Shown: positions 1 through 6,454 of the stretch, in pieces
Numbering within the stretch: the first letter of the stretch is position 1
Layout of the letters: each line of letters begins with the position of its first letter
From: an uncultured Clostridia bacterium
GTDB lineage: Bacteria; Bacillota_A; Clostridia; Oscillospirales; Ruminococcaceae
Length of the DNA: 11,756 bases
Reading direction: 5' to 3'
NCBI GenBank assembly: GCA_947169455.1
Contig: CAMVPV010000009.1
Span: 1-11,756 of the forward strand
The notes under the pieces: model-generated
Seen by the model: the letters and a program-made list of their open reading frames with translations, nothing else
Databases searched by the model: none
What the model was told of the DNA's origin: nothing
Program-made: the position numbers and the translations under genes

Positions 1-731
1 AAGTGAAGGTGTGCGGGCTCGGAGGATTCACATTCGGCGCTCACGCCGACCTTTGCGATGACCGTTCCCGCGTTGACGGTATCGCCCTTGCTTACGGCGA
101 TATCATCGCCCAGACCGAAGTAACAGCTCGTTATGCCGCCGCTGTGCTCTATCTCCACGCAGTTGCCCCACATGGTATCCCTATATACATCGGAAACGGT
201 GCCTGCGGCTGCCGCACGGACGCTCTCGCCTATTTCCCCGGAAATATCAATGCCGTCATGAGTTTTCCACACGTTGAGCGTTTCCGACTTCACAAGCTCA
301 CCGTTCGAGAACGGAACGATTATCTCTCCGTCAAGCGGGCGCACGATCATCCCGGAATTGTCCGCGGCTGCCGTTGTTTCAGCGGGAACTCTGCCGCTTT
401 CCGGAGAGGTTTTCTCATCGGCTGCGACAGCGGCACCGTCACCGCCGGTATTGTCCGCATATACCTCCTCGGCTTCGCGCGGCATCAGATCATGCGCGGG
501 GATATTCCCCTCGGGAACATCGTTCTTCACGGCATTCACCTCCGCTGCCTTTTCGGCTGCGGGCGGTTCTGCGGCATCTGATGTACCTGTGATCTGCTTT
601 TTCTCTGCGGCAAGCTGAGTTTTGTTGTAGCTGTATATCCCGGCTGCCGCCGACACAGCGAGACAGAAGCAGAGAACAGCCGCCGTTCCTCTGCCGGACA
701 GTTTCAGAGATTTGAAGATATCCTTGTTCAT
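1..731 (-). CDS. Membrane-anchored M23 (LytM-type) metallopeptidase, SpoIIQ-like; C-terminus outside window
   Basis: A zinc endopeptidase predicted to cut peptidoglycan cross-bridges or act as a septal scaffold. The start ATG (731-729) follows an AAGGAAGG ribosome site (748-741). Of the protein, 243 residues are visible before the window edge. Residues 1-14 look cytoplasmic, 15-34 form one membrane segment, 35-128 are a low-complexity Ala/Glu/Thr linker, and 129-243 are the peptidase domain. The zinc ligands of the family are present: H158 and D162 in HDGID, and the HxH pair H241/H243 at the very edge. The stretch around FSNGELVKSETLN just before the first motif resembles clostridial SpoIIQ, the forespore channel protein that keeps its catalytic histidines in several Clostridia. 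Seen: domain and ligands. Inferred: SpoIIQ role; a vegetative M23 protein is equally possible. The gene diverges from the cell-wall-repeat gene at 1006, and no convincing promoter was found. Confidence 0.85.
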   Translation of the reverse strand, partial: MNKDIFKSLKLSGRGTAAVLCFCLAVSAAAGIYSYNKTQLAAEKKQITGTSDAAEPPAAEKAAEVNAVKNDVPEGNIPAHDLMPREAEEVYADNTGGDGAAVAADEKTSPESGRVPAETTAAADNSGMIVRPLDGEIIVPFSNGELVKSETLNVWKTHDGIDISGEIGESVRAAAAGTVSDVYRDTMWGNCVEIEHSGGITSCYFGLGDDIAVSKGDTVNAGTVIAKVGVSAECESSEPAHLH

Positions 732-868
732 AGTATAAAACCTTCCTTTTCAAATTCGGTGTTTCGGGTTTTCCCTGCTGCTATTATTGACCGGCGAATG
801 AAATTTATACCTGTTATACATTTTTTTATCTTTATTTACGGTCATTTGTATGCTGTTCTGTTGTTGAT

Positions 869-909
869 GATATACAAAAGCCGCCTTCGATTTTGTGCAG
901 ATATACAAA
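869..909 (+). repeat. GATATACAAA direct repeat pair, 31-bp period
   Basis: The 10-mer GATATACAAA occurs at 869-878 and again at 900-909. The 31-bp offset is close to three turns of B-DNA. One copy lies upstream of the candidate -35 box and the other lies inside the -35/-10 spacer, as expected of tandem binding sites for a regulator on one DNA face. No protein can be named. Confidence 0.45.
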
Positions 910-921
910 GTCTCTTATAAA
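893..921 (+). promoter_or_regulatory. Candidate sigma-A promoter for the cell-wall-repeat gene
   Basis: A -35 element TTGTGC (893-898) and a -10 element TATAAA (916-921) are separated by 17 bases, giving a start near 928 and a leader of about 78 nt. The -35 is a moderate match, so this is weaker than the other promoters in the window. The spacer contains one of two GATATACAAA direct repeats. Confidence 0.5.
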
Positions 922-961
922 GCGAAAAATATTTCCTTTGTGGATTGTTTTATTTACAGAA

Positions 962-976
962 TGTGCTTGAAGCACA
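962..976. repeat. 15-bp palindrome in the leader of the cell-wall-repeat gene
   Basis: TGTGCTTGAAGCACA is a perfect 7-bp inverted repeat around a central G, lying 15 bases upstream of the AAGGAG ribosome site. It could be an operator or a small leader hairpin. It lacks a T-run and so is not a terminator. Confidence 0.4.
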
Positions 977-1005
977 AAAATATTAAGACAAAGGAGTTTT
1001 CAACA

Positions 1006-1773
1006 ATGAAAAGAGTACTTATTACATTGGCTGCTTTGATGATATGCTCGGTGCCCTTTGCAGCGTCCGCACAGACATACTCCTCGGACAGTTCCGCATC
1101 AGCGGTGAGCACGGCGGAGGTCTCCCCGAAAAAGTATTACAGAAACGGCGTTCTTATACAGAACAAGTGGCTGAAAAAGGGCTCAAAGTATTTCTACATA
1201 AAAGACGAGGGAGTTATCCAGACAGGCTGGGTATCCGTAAATGGCAGCTGGTACTACATAGACGCCGAAAACGGCAGGCTTACAGGTATGCAGACCATTG
1301 ACGGCAGGCTTTATGATCTTCAGGACAGCGGCAAATGGGACGGCAGATATCTCCATCCGGACGGAACGCCGTATCCCGATTTGTATAAAAAGCTTTGCGA
1401 TGAGATATTGCTGCACCCGGAGGACTACGGCGGGATATGCTATGAATCCGGAATGTTTGTTATACTGTCTCTGGGCGACCGGACGGAAGATATGGTCGAT
1501 GAGATAGTCCCCGGTGCGAACGGGATAATATTCAGGGAATGCAAATATTCTCTCGCAGAGCTGGATCAGAGAAAAGACAGGATCGCCAAAGATCTGAAAG
1601 GTAAATGGTATTCCTACTGGACGGACCAGAAGTCCAATACTATCGTTTTCGGTGTTGCCGAAAAATACTATGATGAGGTCATGGCGTATATTGAGGAAAA
1701 CGGGTATTCCGGACTGGTAAGTGCAGTTATAGAGAATGAGATCATAGAGGAGGAACGTATCACAGAGGAATGA
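1006..1773 (+). CDS. Secreted protein with choline-binding-type cell-wall repeats and an unknown C-terminal domain
   Basis: A predicted extracellular protein of 255 residues. The start ATG at 1006 has an ideal AAGGAG site at 991-996; the in-frame extension back to 895 overlaps the candidate promoter and does not look like protein. Residues 1-22 are a signal peptide with a charged start, a hydrophobic core and an ASA cleavage motif. Residues 50-115 carry three degenerate cell-wall-binding repeats rich in W, Y and G: one ending in GVIQTG, one with WVSVNGSWYYID, and a weaker one with DGRLYDLQDSG. Such repeats bind choline or wall glycans in related proteins. Residues 120-255 form a second domain that I do not recognise, with a very acidic tail (EEERITEE). 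No catalytic motif is evident. The gene appears monocistronic, because a new strong promoter begins just after its stop. Wall attachment is inferred; ligand and role are unknown. Confidence 0.85.
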   Translation: MKRVLITLAALMICSVPFAASAQTYSSDSSASAVSTAEVSPKKYYRNGVLIQNKWLKKGSKYFYIKDEGVIQTGWVSVNGSWYYIDAENGRLTGMQTIDGRLYDLQDSGKWDGRYLHPDGTPYPDLYKKLCDEILLHPEDYGGICYESGMFVILSLGDRTEDMVDEIVPGANGIIFRECKYSLAELDQRKDRIAKDLKGKWYSYWTDQKSNTIVFGVAEKYYDEVMAYIEENGYSGLVSAVIENEIIEEERITEE

Positions 1774-1784
1774 CATCTGTTTAC

Positions 1785-1813
1785 TTGACTATACTGCGTC
1801 GATCTATTATAAT
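1785..1813 (+). promoter_or_regulatory. Strong sigma-A promoter for the 1846 gene
   Basis: TTGACT (1785-1790), a 17-base spacer and TATAAT (1808-1813) match the consensus at 11 of 12 positions. Transcription would start near 1820, leaving a leader of only about 26 nt before the ATG at 1846. This argues that the small downstream gene is expressed from its own promoter. Confidence 0.8.
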
Positions 1814-1845
1814 TATCAATAGCAGATCATAAGTCGGTGATAATA

Positions 1846-2247
1846 ATGCTGTATAAATTGATAATAACGGATACCGGACTATCCTATGACGGTCATTCAG
1901 AGGATTTCAATATCGGTATTTTTGAAACGGAAGCGGAAGCAATGAAGATCGCGGAATATTATCTGAAAAATATTGCGGGCTTCTGTGAATATTCCTGTAC
2001 ATACCGCATCGTTCCCAAAGAAGCTGATGGTATGCCGGTTAATGACCGGATATGGACAGTTCAGGGCTGGAACGTCAATGATGATCTTGATGAGACAGAT
2101 ATCATCGAGAGCCGCTGTTTCGTATCCGCAGAACAAGCCATAGCGGAGCTTGAAGCACTGAAGAAATTGCATAAGCGTGATGAATGGATCATCTCTTCCG
2201 ATATTATAGGGAAAAAGCATTTTGAGGAAGGATTTTGCAGAATATGA
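1846..2247 (+). CDS. Small cytoplasmic protein of unknown function
   Basis: This gene codes for 133 residues from ATG 1846. A GTG nine bases earlier (1837) is in frame, but it has no ribosome site, whereas GGTGA (1836-1840) sits about 5 bases before the ATG. There is no signal peptide or membrane segment. The protein is acidic and has the look of a compact alpha/beta fold: an N-terminal strand (LYKLIITDTG), a helix (ETEAEAMKIAEYYLKNI), a central part with ESRCFV, and a C-terminal helix around SAEQAIAELEALKKLHK. Aromatic and acidic residues are spread throughout, and no enzymatic motif is visible. I recall similar short hypothetical proteins from gut Clostridia but cannot assign a family. It stands alone between its own promoter and a terminator, so the neighbours give little clue. 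An immunity-like or regulatory small protein is possible but unsupported. Confidence 0.75.
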   Translation: MLYKLIITDTGLSYDGHSEDFNIGIFETEAEAMKIAEYYLKNIAGFCEYSCTYRIVPKEADGMPVNDRIWTVQGWNVNDDLDETDIIESRCFVSAEQAIAELEALKKLHKRDEWIISSDIIGKKHFEEGFCRI

Positions 2248-2333
2248 GATGTATAGGATCATGATAGAAGCATCAAAAAGGACAGAGCTGTTCTTAACGG
2301 TGTATTTCGTGAGAACCGTCGGCTGACATAGAG

Positions 2334-2373
2334 AAAACTGCGCCTGTTCATCAGTATCGGACGCAGTTTTTTT
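2334..2373 (+). terminator. Rho-independent terminator after the small unknown gene
   Basis: AAAACTGCG (2334-2342) pairs with CGCAGTTTT (2362-2370). Two further inner pairs (CC with GG) form across a one-base bulge, and a run of T residues follows. The site is 86 bases after the stop at 2247. The 2248-2333 interval holds no gene, only a weak ACGGT/ACCGT hairpin (2297-2319). Confidence 0.8.
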
Positions 2374-2393
2374 GTTTATTTTCCGGAATGATA

Positions 2394-2422
2394 TTGACAT
2401 GATTAGTGTAATATGGTATAAT
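2394..2422 (+). promoter_or_regulatory. Consensus extended -10 sigma-A promoter for the HD-GYP gene
   Basis: TTGACA (2394-2399), a 17-base spacer and TATAAT (2417-2422) are a perfect match, and TGG just before the -10 makes it an extended -10 promoter. The start should lie near 2429, with a leader of about 109 nt. Such a strong core promoter is usually held in check by a repressor or by RNA structure; overlapping inverted repeats follow directly. Confidence 0.88.
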
Positions 2423-2424
2423 AT

Positions 2425-2463
2425 AACAAATCTCTAATATTGTGATTTGTTGATAATCACGAT
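2425..2463. repeat. Two overlapping, mutually exclusive inverted repeats at the HD-GYP transcription start
   Basis: AACAAATC (2425-2432) is the exact complement of GATTTGTT (2444-2451). The right arm overlaps a second inverted repeat, GTGATT (2442-2447) with AATCAC (2455-2460), which extends to 9 pairs (2439-2463) if one G-T pair is allowed. Both cannot form at once. They span roughly -4 to +35 of the predicted start, so they could be operators or an RNA switch in the leader. Confidence 0.5.
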
Positions 2464-2537
2464 TTAATTATATTTTATAAGTGATATTATTACAATATCG
2501 TTAATTCCGGACATCCGATCATAAGGGGGAAAATTAT

Positions 2538-3998
2538 ATGGCATATTCGGCGGCAGCAGCATCGGACGATAGTTCCATACTGGCACTTATTGAAAATACA
2601 CTTTCGGAAAGCGGGTTCAACATAATAAGTATGTCATCCGGCGGAGAACTGCTGAAACACGCCGAAAAATACAAGACCGACATTATTTTTCTTGATCTCA
2701 ATATCTCCGATATGGACGGCTTTGAGGTGGTAAACCGCCTCAGTATGTCAATAAACGCCTCAGGCATCCCCGTTATGATCATTTCCGACAGCGATGACGC
2801 CGATCTTGAATCGATGGCTTTTGACGAGGGCGCTATCGATTTCATCGTAAAACCGTTCTCCGAGCAGGTATTTCTGCGCCGCGTGCCAAAGATAAGCGAG
2901 CTTATCGGCAACCAGTCCGATCTCGAAAAAAAGGTCAGCCGCATGAATGCCGAGATACTTTCTGAGCATCAGAAGAATGAGCGCCTTTCCATGCAGATAG
3001 TAAAAACGCTCGCAGGCACCATCGACGCAAAGGACAGCTTCACGAACGGTCATTCACTGCGCGTTGCGGAGTATTCCCGCGAGATAGCGCGCAGGGCAGG
3101 CTATAATGAAAAAAGACAGAACGAAATCTATATGATAGGTCTTCTGCATGACGTCGGAAAAATAGGCGTGCCGGACAGCGTCATCAACAAGCCCTCGCGC
3201 CTTACCGATGAGGAATTCGCCATAATCAAGCAGCACCCCGTGCTCGGGTACGAGATCCTTAAAAATATCACCGAAATGCCCAAGCTTGCGGCAGGCGCAC
3301 GGTGGCATCATGAAAGATACGACGGAAAGGGATACCCCGACGGACTGATGGGGACGAATATCCCCGAAGAAGCGCGCGTTATAGCGGTCGCTGATGCTTA
3401 CGACGCGATGTCCTCAAAGCGAAGCTTCCATAATATCAATGAGCAGGATTATGTCCTTGCCGAATTTCAGCGCGGAAAGGGAGTTCAGTTCGACCCCATT
3501 TTCGCGGACATCATGATAACCATGATGGAAGAGGACAAGGAATACCGCATGAAGGAGCAGGCTGTTGAAAGGGCAAAGAGCTCATCCGTTGAGATAGCCA
3601 ACGATGACGAGGAGGTCAGGCAGAAGGGCGCAGCTCTGCTGCGTATGCTTGAAGCGTGCGGCATAAATACCGAGACCGGAATGAAGTACTGCATGAATGA
3701 CATCAACAGCTATACCGAAATACTGAAGGAATTCACCGCCGATGCGGAAAGCAGGATAGACTTCCTGAAAAAGAGCTTTGCCTCCAAAAACTGGAAACAG
3801 TACAGCGTGTCGCTGCGCTCCCTCAAGGGTACCGCAAAAGCGCTCGGAGCAAAGGAAATATCCGATGCGGCTGCGCTCCTCGAAGCCTCGGTCAAGGCAG
3901 AGAACTACGATCTTGTCAGAACGATGCACGGCGACCTCATCGAGCAGTATTCGATGATAGCTGAAAATATCCTCGCTGTGACGATATATTTTACATGA
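2538..3998 (+). CDS. Response regulator with HD-GYP c-di-GMP phosphodiesterase and degenerate Hpt domain
   Basis: A 486-residue cytoplasmic signalling protein; ATG 2538 follows AAGGGGGA (2523-2530). Residues 5-125 are a complete CheY-type receiver: acidic pair D10/D11, phosphoacceptor D53 in FLDLN, S83 and K105 in VKPF. Residues 126-155 look like a coiled-coil linker. Residues 156-335 are an HD-GYP domain, which in its family hydrolyses cyclic di-GMP. Its metal and signature residues are intact: H172, H204/D205, H233, H257/H258, the GYP triplet at 265-267, and D286. Residues 360-480 resemble a histidine phosphotransfer (Hpt) four-helix bundle, but the expected HxLKG signature reads RSLKG, so the phosphorylatable histidine is R427 (codon CGC at 3816-3818). 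Seen: domains and residues. Inferred: the domain is a binding or regulatory module, not a phosphate carrier. The gene is single and closed by a strong terminator; no histidine kinase is adjacent. Confidence 0.93.
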   Translation: MAYSAAAASDDSSILALIENTLSESGFNIISMSSGGELLKHAEKYKTDIIFLDLNISDMDGFEVVNRLSMSINASGIPVMIISDSDDADLESMAFDEGAIDFIVKPFSEQVFLRRVPKISELIGNQSDLEKKVSRMNAEILSEHQKNERLSMQIVKTLAGTIDAKDSFTNGHSLRVAEYSREIARRAGYNEKRQNEIYMIGLLHDVGKIGVPDSVINKPSRLTDEEFAIIKQHPVLGYEILKNITEMPKLAAGARWHHERYDGKGYPDGLMGTNIPEEARVIAVADAYDAMSSKRSFHNINEQDYVLAEFQRGKGVQFDPIFADIMITMMEEDKEYRMKEQAVERAKSSSVEIANDDEEVRQKGAALLRMLEACGINTETGMKYCMNDINSYTEILKEFTADAESRIDFLKKSFASKNWKQYSVSLRSLKGTAKALGAKEISDAAALLEASVKAENYDLVRTMHGDLIEQYSMIAENILAVTIYFT

Positions 3999-4001
3999 AA
4001 A

Positions 4002-4032
4002 AACGGACGATACCGCATCGGTATCGTCCGTT
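4002..4032. terminator. Bidirectional terminator between the HD-GYP gene and nfnB
   Basis: ACGGACGATACC (4003-4014), loop GCATC and GGTATCGTCCGT (4020-4031) form a perfect stem, 13 pairs when A4002/T4032 is included. On the minus strand it runs straight into six T residues (complement of 3997-4002), a classic terminator for nfnAB. On the plus strand a T-rich stretch follows. It lies between two convergent genes 48 bases apart. Confidence 0.9.
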
Positions 4033-4046
4033 GTCTGTTTTATGCA

Positions 4047-5435
4047 TTATTTGCTGAGGTATTCGTGGATAGCCTTTGCAGCCTTCTTTCCTGCGCCCAT
4101 TGCGGATATTACGGTAGCTGCGCCGGTAACGGCATCGCCGCCCGCATATACGCCCTCGCGCGAGGTAAGACCGCTCTCGTCCTTTGTGACGATACAGCCG
4201 CGGCGGTCAGTTTCAAGACCCTCGGTCGTATTCCTGATGAGCGGGTTCGGAGAAGTACCTATCGCCATGATAACGCAGTCAACATCTATAACGAATTCGG
4301 AATTTTCCTTGACCACAGGGCTCCTTCTGCCCGAAGCATCCGGTTCGCCGAGTTCCATTTCAACACACTTCATTCCGCACACAAACTTGTCCTCTCCGCC
4401 GAGAATTTCGGTGGGATTGGTCAGCAGACGGAAGATGATGCCCTCTTCCTTTGCGTGCTCGACTTCTTCCTTACGTGCGGGAAGCTCTTCCTCGCTGCGG
4501 CGGTAAACTATATATACTTCCTCCGCTCCGAGACGCTTTGCACAGCGCGCAGCATCCATAGCGACATTTCCGCCGCCCACAACAGCGACCTTTCTGCTGT
4601 TCTTTACCGGTGTGTCGCTGTCCGGCTTGTAGGCTTTCATGAGGTTCACTCTTGTCAGGAATTCGTTAGCGGAATAAACGCCCTTGAGGTTCTCACCGGG
4701 TATCCTCATGAAGCGGGGGAGCCCCGCGCCCGAACCGATGAATATAGCATCGAATCCCTTTTCACCGAGAAGTTCATCTACGGTCACGGTCTTTCCGATG
4801 ACAATATTCGTTTCGATATCTACGCCCAGCGCCGTGAGGTTATCAACTTCCTTCTGAACGATCGACTTGGGAAGTCTGAACTCGGGTATGCCATATACCA
4901 GAACTCCGCCCGCAAGGTGGAGCGCCTCGAATACGGTAACGGAATAGCCCAGCCTTGCAAGGTCACCTGCGCAGGTCAGTCCCGAGGGGCCCGCACCGAT
5001 GACTGCAACCTTCTTTCCGTTGGGAACGGGCTTTTCTATCGTTCCTGTAAAACCTGCATTGTGGCGGTCGGCGGCGAAGCGTTCAAGGCGTCCTATGCCG
5101 ACAGGCTCGCCCTTGATGCCGCGTGCGCATTTGCCCTCGCACTGTCTTTCCTGCGGACAGACACGGCCGCATACGGCAGGCAGCGAGCTCGATGCGGATA
5201 TGACATTATATGCGCCCTCGAAATCCTTCTCTGCTATCTTCTTTATGAACTGTGGTATCTGTATATTTACGGGGCAGCCCTCCACACAGGGACTGTTCTT
5301 GCAGCCGAGGCAGCGCTGTGCTTCATCCACGGCGGTATCCTCGGAATAGCCGAGAGCGACCTCGGAGAAATTCTTGTTTCTCACATCGGGCTCCTGCGAG
5401 GGCATGGGATTTTTCTTCATAGACATATTAGGCAT
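4047..5435 (-). CDS. nfnB: NfnB: large subunit of NADH-dependent ferredoxin:NADP+ oxidoreductase (glutamate synthase small-subunit family)
   Basis: A 462-residue flavoprotein, normal length for the family. ATG 5435 follows GGAGG (5449-5445). The N-terminal cysteines, C42-x2-C45-x4-C50-x3-C54 and C89-x3-C93-x5-C99-x3-C103, match the two [4Fe-4S] binding sets of GltD-type proteins. Residues 143-152 (VAVIGAGPSG) are the FAD dinucleotide fold, 283-294 with GGGNVAMD the second (NADPH) fold, and 431-451 (AGGDAVTG onward) the C-terminal FAD motif. Proteins of this sort are often annotated as NADPH-dependent glutamate synthase, but no glutamate synthase large subunit is present. The gene lies 19 bases behind an NfnA-type gene, so the likely role is the NfnAB flavin-bifurcating transhydrogenase, which couples NADPH oxidation to NAD+ and ferredoxin reduction, or the reverse. 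Subunit assignment is inferred from the family and the gene pairing. Confidence 0.93.
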   Translation of the reverse strand: MPNMSMKKNPMPSQEPDVRNKNFSEVALGYSEDTAVDEAQRCLGCKNSPCVEGCPVNIQIPQFIKKIAEKDFEGAYNVISASSSLPAVCGRVCPQERQCEGKCARGIKGEPVGIGRLERFAADRHNAGFTGTIEKPVPNGKKVAVIGAGPSGLTCAGDLARLGYSVTVFEALHLAGGVLVYGIPEFRLPKSIVQKEVDNLTALGVDIETNIVIGKTVTVDELLGEKGFDAIFIGSGAGLPRFMRIPGENLKGVYSANEFLTRVNLMKAYKPDSDTPVKNSRKVAVVGGGNVAMDAARCAKRLGAEEVYIVYRRSEEELPARKEEVEHAKEEGIIFRLLTNPTEILGGEDKFVCGMKCVEMELGEPDASGRRSPVVKENSEFVIDVDCVIMAIGTSPNPLIRNTTEGLETDRRGCIVTKDESGLTSREGVYAGGDAVTGAATVISAMGAGKKAAKAIHEYLSK

Positions 5436-5454
5436 TTCGTGTATCCTCCGTTAA

Positions 5455-6294
5455 TCACGCATTTTTGAAGAGATTGCATACTTCCTCATGCTTTTTTCTC
5501 TCAAAGGGGCGGTACATCGTGCTTCTCTCCATCGCTTCATCGAAATCGACAAGATGTCCGTCGAAATCGGGGCCATCGACGCAGGCGAACTTTGTCTCGC
5601 CGCCCACGGTAAGGCGGCAGCCGCCGCACATCCCCGTGCCGTCGATCATTATCGGGTTCATCGATACTACGGTCTTTATGCCGTATTCCTTTGTCAGTTT
5701 GCATACGAACTTCATCATGATCAGCGGACCTATGGCGATGACTTCATCGTACTTTTCGCCGCCGTCGATAAGCTTTCTGAGTGCATCGGTGACGAGCCCC
5801 TTTTCTCCGCATGAGCCGTCATCGGACATGAGAACATATTTTGCGGAATTCGCGCGGAATTCATCCTCGAGGATAACGAGATCCTTACTGCGGAAACCTA
5901 CTACCGAATGGACTTCACAGCCCTGTGCGGTAAGCTTCTTTGCTATCGGGAAAGCTATTGCACAGCCCACGCCGCCGCCTACGACAGCGACTTTCTTCAG
6001 TCCCTCAGTATGTGTAGCCGTTCCGAGCGGACCCACGAAATCATGTATGGTACCGCCCTCATCAAGGTGATTGAGTTTTTCCGTTGTTGCGCCGACTATC
6101 TGGAAGATGATCGTTACAGTACCCTTTTCGCGGTCGAAATCTGCGATGGTGAGGGGTATCCTTTCGCCGTCCGCATCGGTGCGGAGGATTATGAACTGAC
6201 CCGGCTCTGCTTTTGCGGCAACGGCGGGAGCTTCGACCTCCATGAGAGTAACTGTCGGATTGAGTTCTTTTTTTCGTACTATCCTGTACATCAT
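5455..6294 (-). CDS. nfnA: NfnA: FAD/[2Fe-2S] small subunit of NADH-dependent ferredoxin:NADP+ oxidoreductase
   Basis: A 279-residue protein of the ferredoxin-NADP reductase/dihydroorotate dehydrogenase electron-transfer family, the NAD(H)-binding partner of NfnB. I chose ATG 6294 because AAAGG (6305-6301) precedes it by a normal distance and the family start MYRIV follows; an in-frame extension back to 6375 would be translated leader RNA. Residues 45-50 (RIPLTI) are the flavin-binding motif, and 101-112 (KVAVVGGGVGCA) start the nucleotide-binding fold. D218, C223, C226 and C238 have the spacing of the family's unusual Asp/Cys3-ligated [2Fe-2S] cluster. The same family includes proteins named sulfide dehydrogenase subunit, but the coupling to a GltD-like gene points to NfnAB. 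It is the first gene of the two-gene operon and is preceded by a long structured leader. Confidence 0.92.
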   Translation of the reverse strand: MMYRIVRKKELNPTVTLMEVEAPAVAAKAEPGQFIILRTDADGERIPLTIADFDREKGTVTIIFQIVGATTEKLNHLDEGGTIHDFVGPLGTATHTEGLKKVAVVGGGVGCAIAFPIAKKLTAQGCEVHSVVGFRSKDLVILEDEFRANSAKYVLMSDDGSCGEKGLVTDALRKLIDGGEKYDEVIAIGPLIMMKFVCKLTKEYGIKTVVSMNPIMIDGTGMCGGCRLTVGGETKFACVDGPDFDGHLVDFDEAMERSTMYRPFERKKHEEVCNLFKNA

Positions 6295-6357
6295 ATCATT
6301 ACCTTTCATAGTAACATATTTGCCGAGATACTTGCATCTGCTGCAAAGAATATACCG

Positions 6358-6405
6358 TGATGCCCGCCTCTGCACAGCGTTCCGGATACCGGCATCAGTC
6401 CGGAA
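6358..6405 (-). promoter_or_regulatory. Candidate H-type pseudoknot in the nfnAB leader
   Basis: On the minus strand TTCCGGA (6405-6399) pairs with TCCGGAA (6386-6380). The 12-nt loop holds TGATGCC (6397-6391), which is fully complementary to GGCATCA (6364-6358) downstream. Loop lengths of 1, 4 and 15 nt with two 7-bp stems suit a classic H-type fold. Confidence 0.5.
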
Positions 6406-6419
6406 TACACGTTAATGAA

Positions 6420-6454
6420 CGCAGGGGGACGCCCTGCGAAAGAGTGCGTCCCCC
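6420..6454. repeat. Competing hairpins GGGGGACGC/GCGTCCCCC and CGCAGGG/CCCTGCG
   Basis: A 9-bp inverted repeat (6424-6432 with 6446-6454) overlaps a 7-bp inverted repeat (6420-6426 with 6432-6438), so only one can form. In the nfnAB transcript the long stem is made first and the shorter one later, an arrangement seen in switching leaders. Neither is followed by a strong U-run. Confidence 0.55.

Noticed and set aside
749..830. A sigma-F-type promoter (GTATA...GGnnA) for the SpoIIQ-like gene
   Set aside because: GTATA copies exist on the minus strand, but the distance to GGTCAATAAT is 13 or 22 bases and the -10 match is partial.
1897..2400. A 167-codon minus-strand frame across the small unknown gene
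   Set aside because: It reads through the terminator and into the HD-GYP promoter, and its composition follows the complement of the plus-strand gene.
4065..5468. A 467-codon open frame on the plus strand opposite nfnB
   Set aside because: It mirrors nfnB exactly, has no ribosome site and no recognisable domain, while the minus strand encodes intact Fe-S and Rossmann motifs. Long antisense frames are a by-product of the codon bias.
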